The notes below the pieces were generated by a model that saw only the letters and a program-made list of their open reading frames with translations, was not told the DNA's origin and made no database searches. From NCBI GenBank assembly GCA_018466975.1, contig CM031555.1, positions 248,001 to 312,000 of the forward strand: 64,000 bases of DNA, written 5' to 3'. Source of the DNA: Sparassis latifolia. Its lineage: Eukaryota; Basidiomycota; Agaricomycetes; Polyporales; Sparassidaceae. The translations under genes were made by a program, and so were the position numbers. Below are positions 61,855-64,000 of the stretch, one piece after another. The number at the start of each line of letters is the position of its first letter. The first letter of the stretch is position 1.

Positions 61855-64000
61855 TTATGTGGGTTTCGACGATGAAGACGATTCTGGTGGTGAGGAGGAT
61901 GGACGGAGGTCGGGCTCGGGCTCGGGCTCGGGAGCTGGTGGGGGCTTCTTGCGGCGAAGACTGAGCGGCATTGAGAACCGCAAGACTGATAGTCTCCGTT
62001 TTGACGGGGCACGCTGATGACGCTCAGACAGATTGGTTTGCATCCGACGTAGCGCAATGCCATTCTCTTCCGTCGCGAAGTCGAAACCACGATCGACGGA
62101 CCGGAGGCCAGTGGACATGTCTGTGCGGCTCCCACCGAAGAGACGAGGACGATGGAGGTGGCTATGTCGACTTGCGGGTCGCTTCAGATTGGCCAGGCCG
62201 GCCTCTCTGTCTTTCGAGAAATCGTGATGAGGGTCCTCCTTGTGGATCCACCGCACGCGGTCGATGTCGTCGGTCTGGAATCCGAATTTGTATGCCTTCG
62301 CAACATACCGTGGAAGGAGCGCGAGGACCACTGTCAGGAAAATGCCGAGCCAGAAGTACGGTGACGGCCATAAATAAGCGTTGTTGCCATAGATAGGGGT
62401 GGAGAACCAGCCGGGAGAGATGGCGGAGTAAAAGGCCTACAATCTTCGTTAGAAACTCGGACGGATAAACCCACAAGTGTGAACGTACGGTGTATATTAA
62501 CACCAGCACAATACCAAGGGCAACTGCGAAGAATACCCAGCCTGTCCATACTGCAGTGTTGAGGCCGTTGAATAGATTGGCAGTCAGGACTGCCGCAATT
62601 GCCATAGTCTATGAGTGACATGAGTAAATGACAGACGTAGACCGCGGATCAACCTACCACAGCATACTCATACTGATACACGCCCCACCCATCTGCGCGT
62701 GAAGTCGTGGTAAAGTACGTGTAGTTGATGAGGAAGAATATGATGGCAGACTAAATAATAGACTTGAGATAGAACTCATGAACCACCAGGCGGAGTGACT
62801 CACCTGAACGACGCCGTCAAACATATAGATCGAGAACAATTTTAGACCGAAGTATTCGCCCTTACGACTGTGATTGTAAAGCTCCGGTAATGCCATGAGC
62901 ACATGATCATCTGCGATAGATGTTATAAAGGATATACAATAAATGAGGTAGGAGTAACGGACCAACGACACGATCGAATAGACCAATGGCGATGACAGGC
63001 GCGACGGTAAAGAAGGTGTTCCACCACAGGAGGTAGGTATACTCAAAAGCGCTGGAATTATGCGTTAGTCGCAAGCCCGACAGTAAGACCGGAAGACTCA
63101 CTATTGACTGCTCCATCCGCAATAGATCTGGAACCACCACAGGACTCCGATACAAATAATATTCTTGTAAAAGAAATTCACAATCCTGTGTTGATCGTTA
63201 ATAAGTCGGCAAGCCTGAACCATGCCCATCAGAGACGCACATATTACCATTCCGAGCATAAGACCAGTGCCCGTGAACTAGAAGCAACCTCTTCAAAAAC
63301 CGGAACTACAATCCAGTCAGCACCGATAACATTCTTCAGGCCTCTAAACACACCTGAGCGATGGCGTAGTCCGACGAATTGACAGCTTGCAAACCCTCTT
63401 CACCGGAGATACCAACACCAACATCAGCTGCCTGGATCATGCTGACGTCGTTGGCACCGTCGCCGATAGCGAGCGTGATGCAATCCAAACCGTCCTTGAC
63501 AAGCATGACAATCTGCGCCTTCTGCACGGGCGACACCCTGCAGCAGATTACTCCCTCGCACTGCATCGACAGGCGAAGTAACAAATGCTTGTGCCTATCG
63601 TCACCCAGCGCCTTCAGAGTCATGAGCATAGAGTCACACCCAAGCAAGAAAAATAATTACGTCGTGCAAAGCGCTACCGTCGATGACGAGGACGAAACCT
63701 CCCGGACGATCGCCGTTGCCTTGCCCCACGAGCGAGGTCACACCGGTGTTCATGCGCTGCAGCGGGTACGCGCCACCAGATTGCGACACCGTCTCCTCGA
63801 GGAACACGCCATCCTCGTCCAGGATCCCGCTTTCCGGGAAGAAGTCCTTCACTGCGCCGAGCATCTGTGCGTAGACGGACTTGGCGCTCTCGGGTCCAGA
63901 CGCCCCGCGAACGATGACAATGTTGTCCTCGCGCCCGATTAGGTTGGTGCTGTGGCCGATGGCTGTAAGAACCGTCAGCTAGAGCGATACCACGTCGGTC
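61855..64000 (-). CDS. P4-ATPase phospholipid flippase, C-terminal part
   Basis: P4-ATPases move phospholipids from the outer to the cytosolic leaflet. From the right edge: [79 protein letters not shown] with the hinge [26 protein letters not shown], then across introns [96 protein letters not shown] and [20 protein letters not shown]. The tail is cytosolic with Arg-rich and PEPEPEPD sequence and ends at 61855-61857. The phosphorylation site and N-terminal half are beyond the window. It belongs to the Dnf1/Dnf2/Apt1-like group by pattern, but which member is not settled. At least seven introns. Confidence 0.93.

Overview
This window is nuclear DNA from a filamentous basidiomycete, most likely an Agaricomycete of polypore type. 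The genes are split by many short introns, mostly about 47-75 nt with GT..AG ends. Conserved eukaryotic genes sit among lineage-restricted mushroom families: a P-loop NTPase, an Asi-type RING protein, F-box proteins and an NCYWF-motif coiled-coil family. Exon limits below were set by reading splice signals and protein continuity, without transcripts or alignments.

Left block, 1-18.8 kb, ordinary gene space: 3' end of an APN1-type AP endonuclease (+); a P-loop NTPase (-); a membrane RING E3 resembling Asi1/Asi3 (-); a weak unknown locus (-); adenylosuccinate synthetase ADE12 (-) divergent from COX16 (+); a class I/II aminotransferase (-); and proteasome lid subunits RPN6 (-) and RPN7 (+), head to head across 273 bp.

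Central accessory block, 18.9-46.3 kb: a segmentally duplicated cassette of about 5-6 kb. Three copies lie in direct orientation (A, B, C; 18.93-33.44 kb) and one is inverted (D; 40.23-46.26 kb). Each carries a two-exon gene of 415-449 codons. Its product has an N-terminal domain with GVEHEF and NCYWFA motifs, possibly a papain-like/LRAT-like fold, and a C-terminal Arg/Glu/Lys coiled coil that differs in length and repeat content in every copy. Between the genes lie decayed F-box/LRR fragments related to the intact F-box/LRR gene at 59.7-61.3 kb, and a non-coding segment S. Copies A and B share one upstream region; C and D share another with palindromes and a few shared coding insertions. The inverted C/D pair encloses a Pcl-like cyclin gene and a gene-poor stretch at 35.5-40.2 kb.

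Right block, 46.2-64 kb, ordinary gene space again: a small unknown gene whose 3' end is shared with cassettes C and D; an AT-hook/coiled-coil protein; two unknown proteins; IML1/DEPDC5, the SEACIT/GATOR1 subunit, with an apparent +1 frameshift; an F-box protein; an intact F-box/LRR protein; and the C-terminal half of a P4-ATPase flippase running off the right edge.

The best candidate for an undescribed system is the NCYWF coiled-coil cassette family with its hypervariable tail and exchanged promoters. Its function cannot be read from sequence. I saw no tRNA, rRNA, CRISPR array, transposase or reverse transcriptase.
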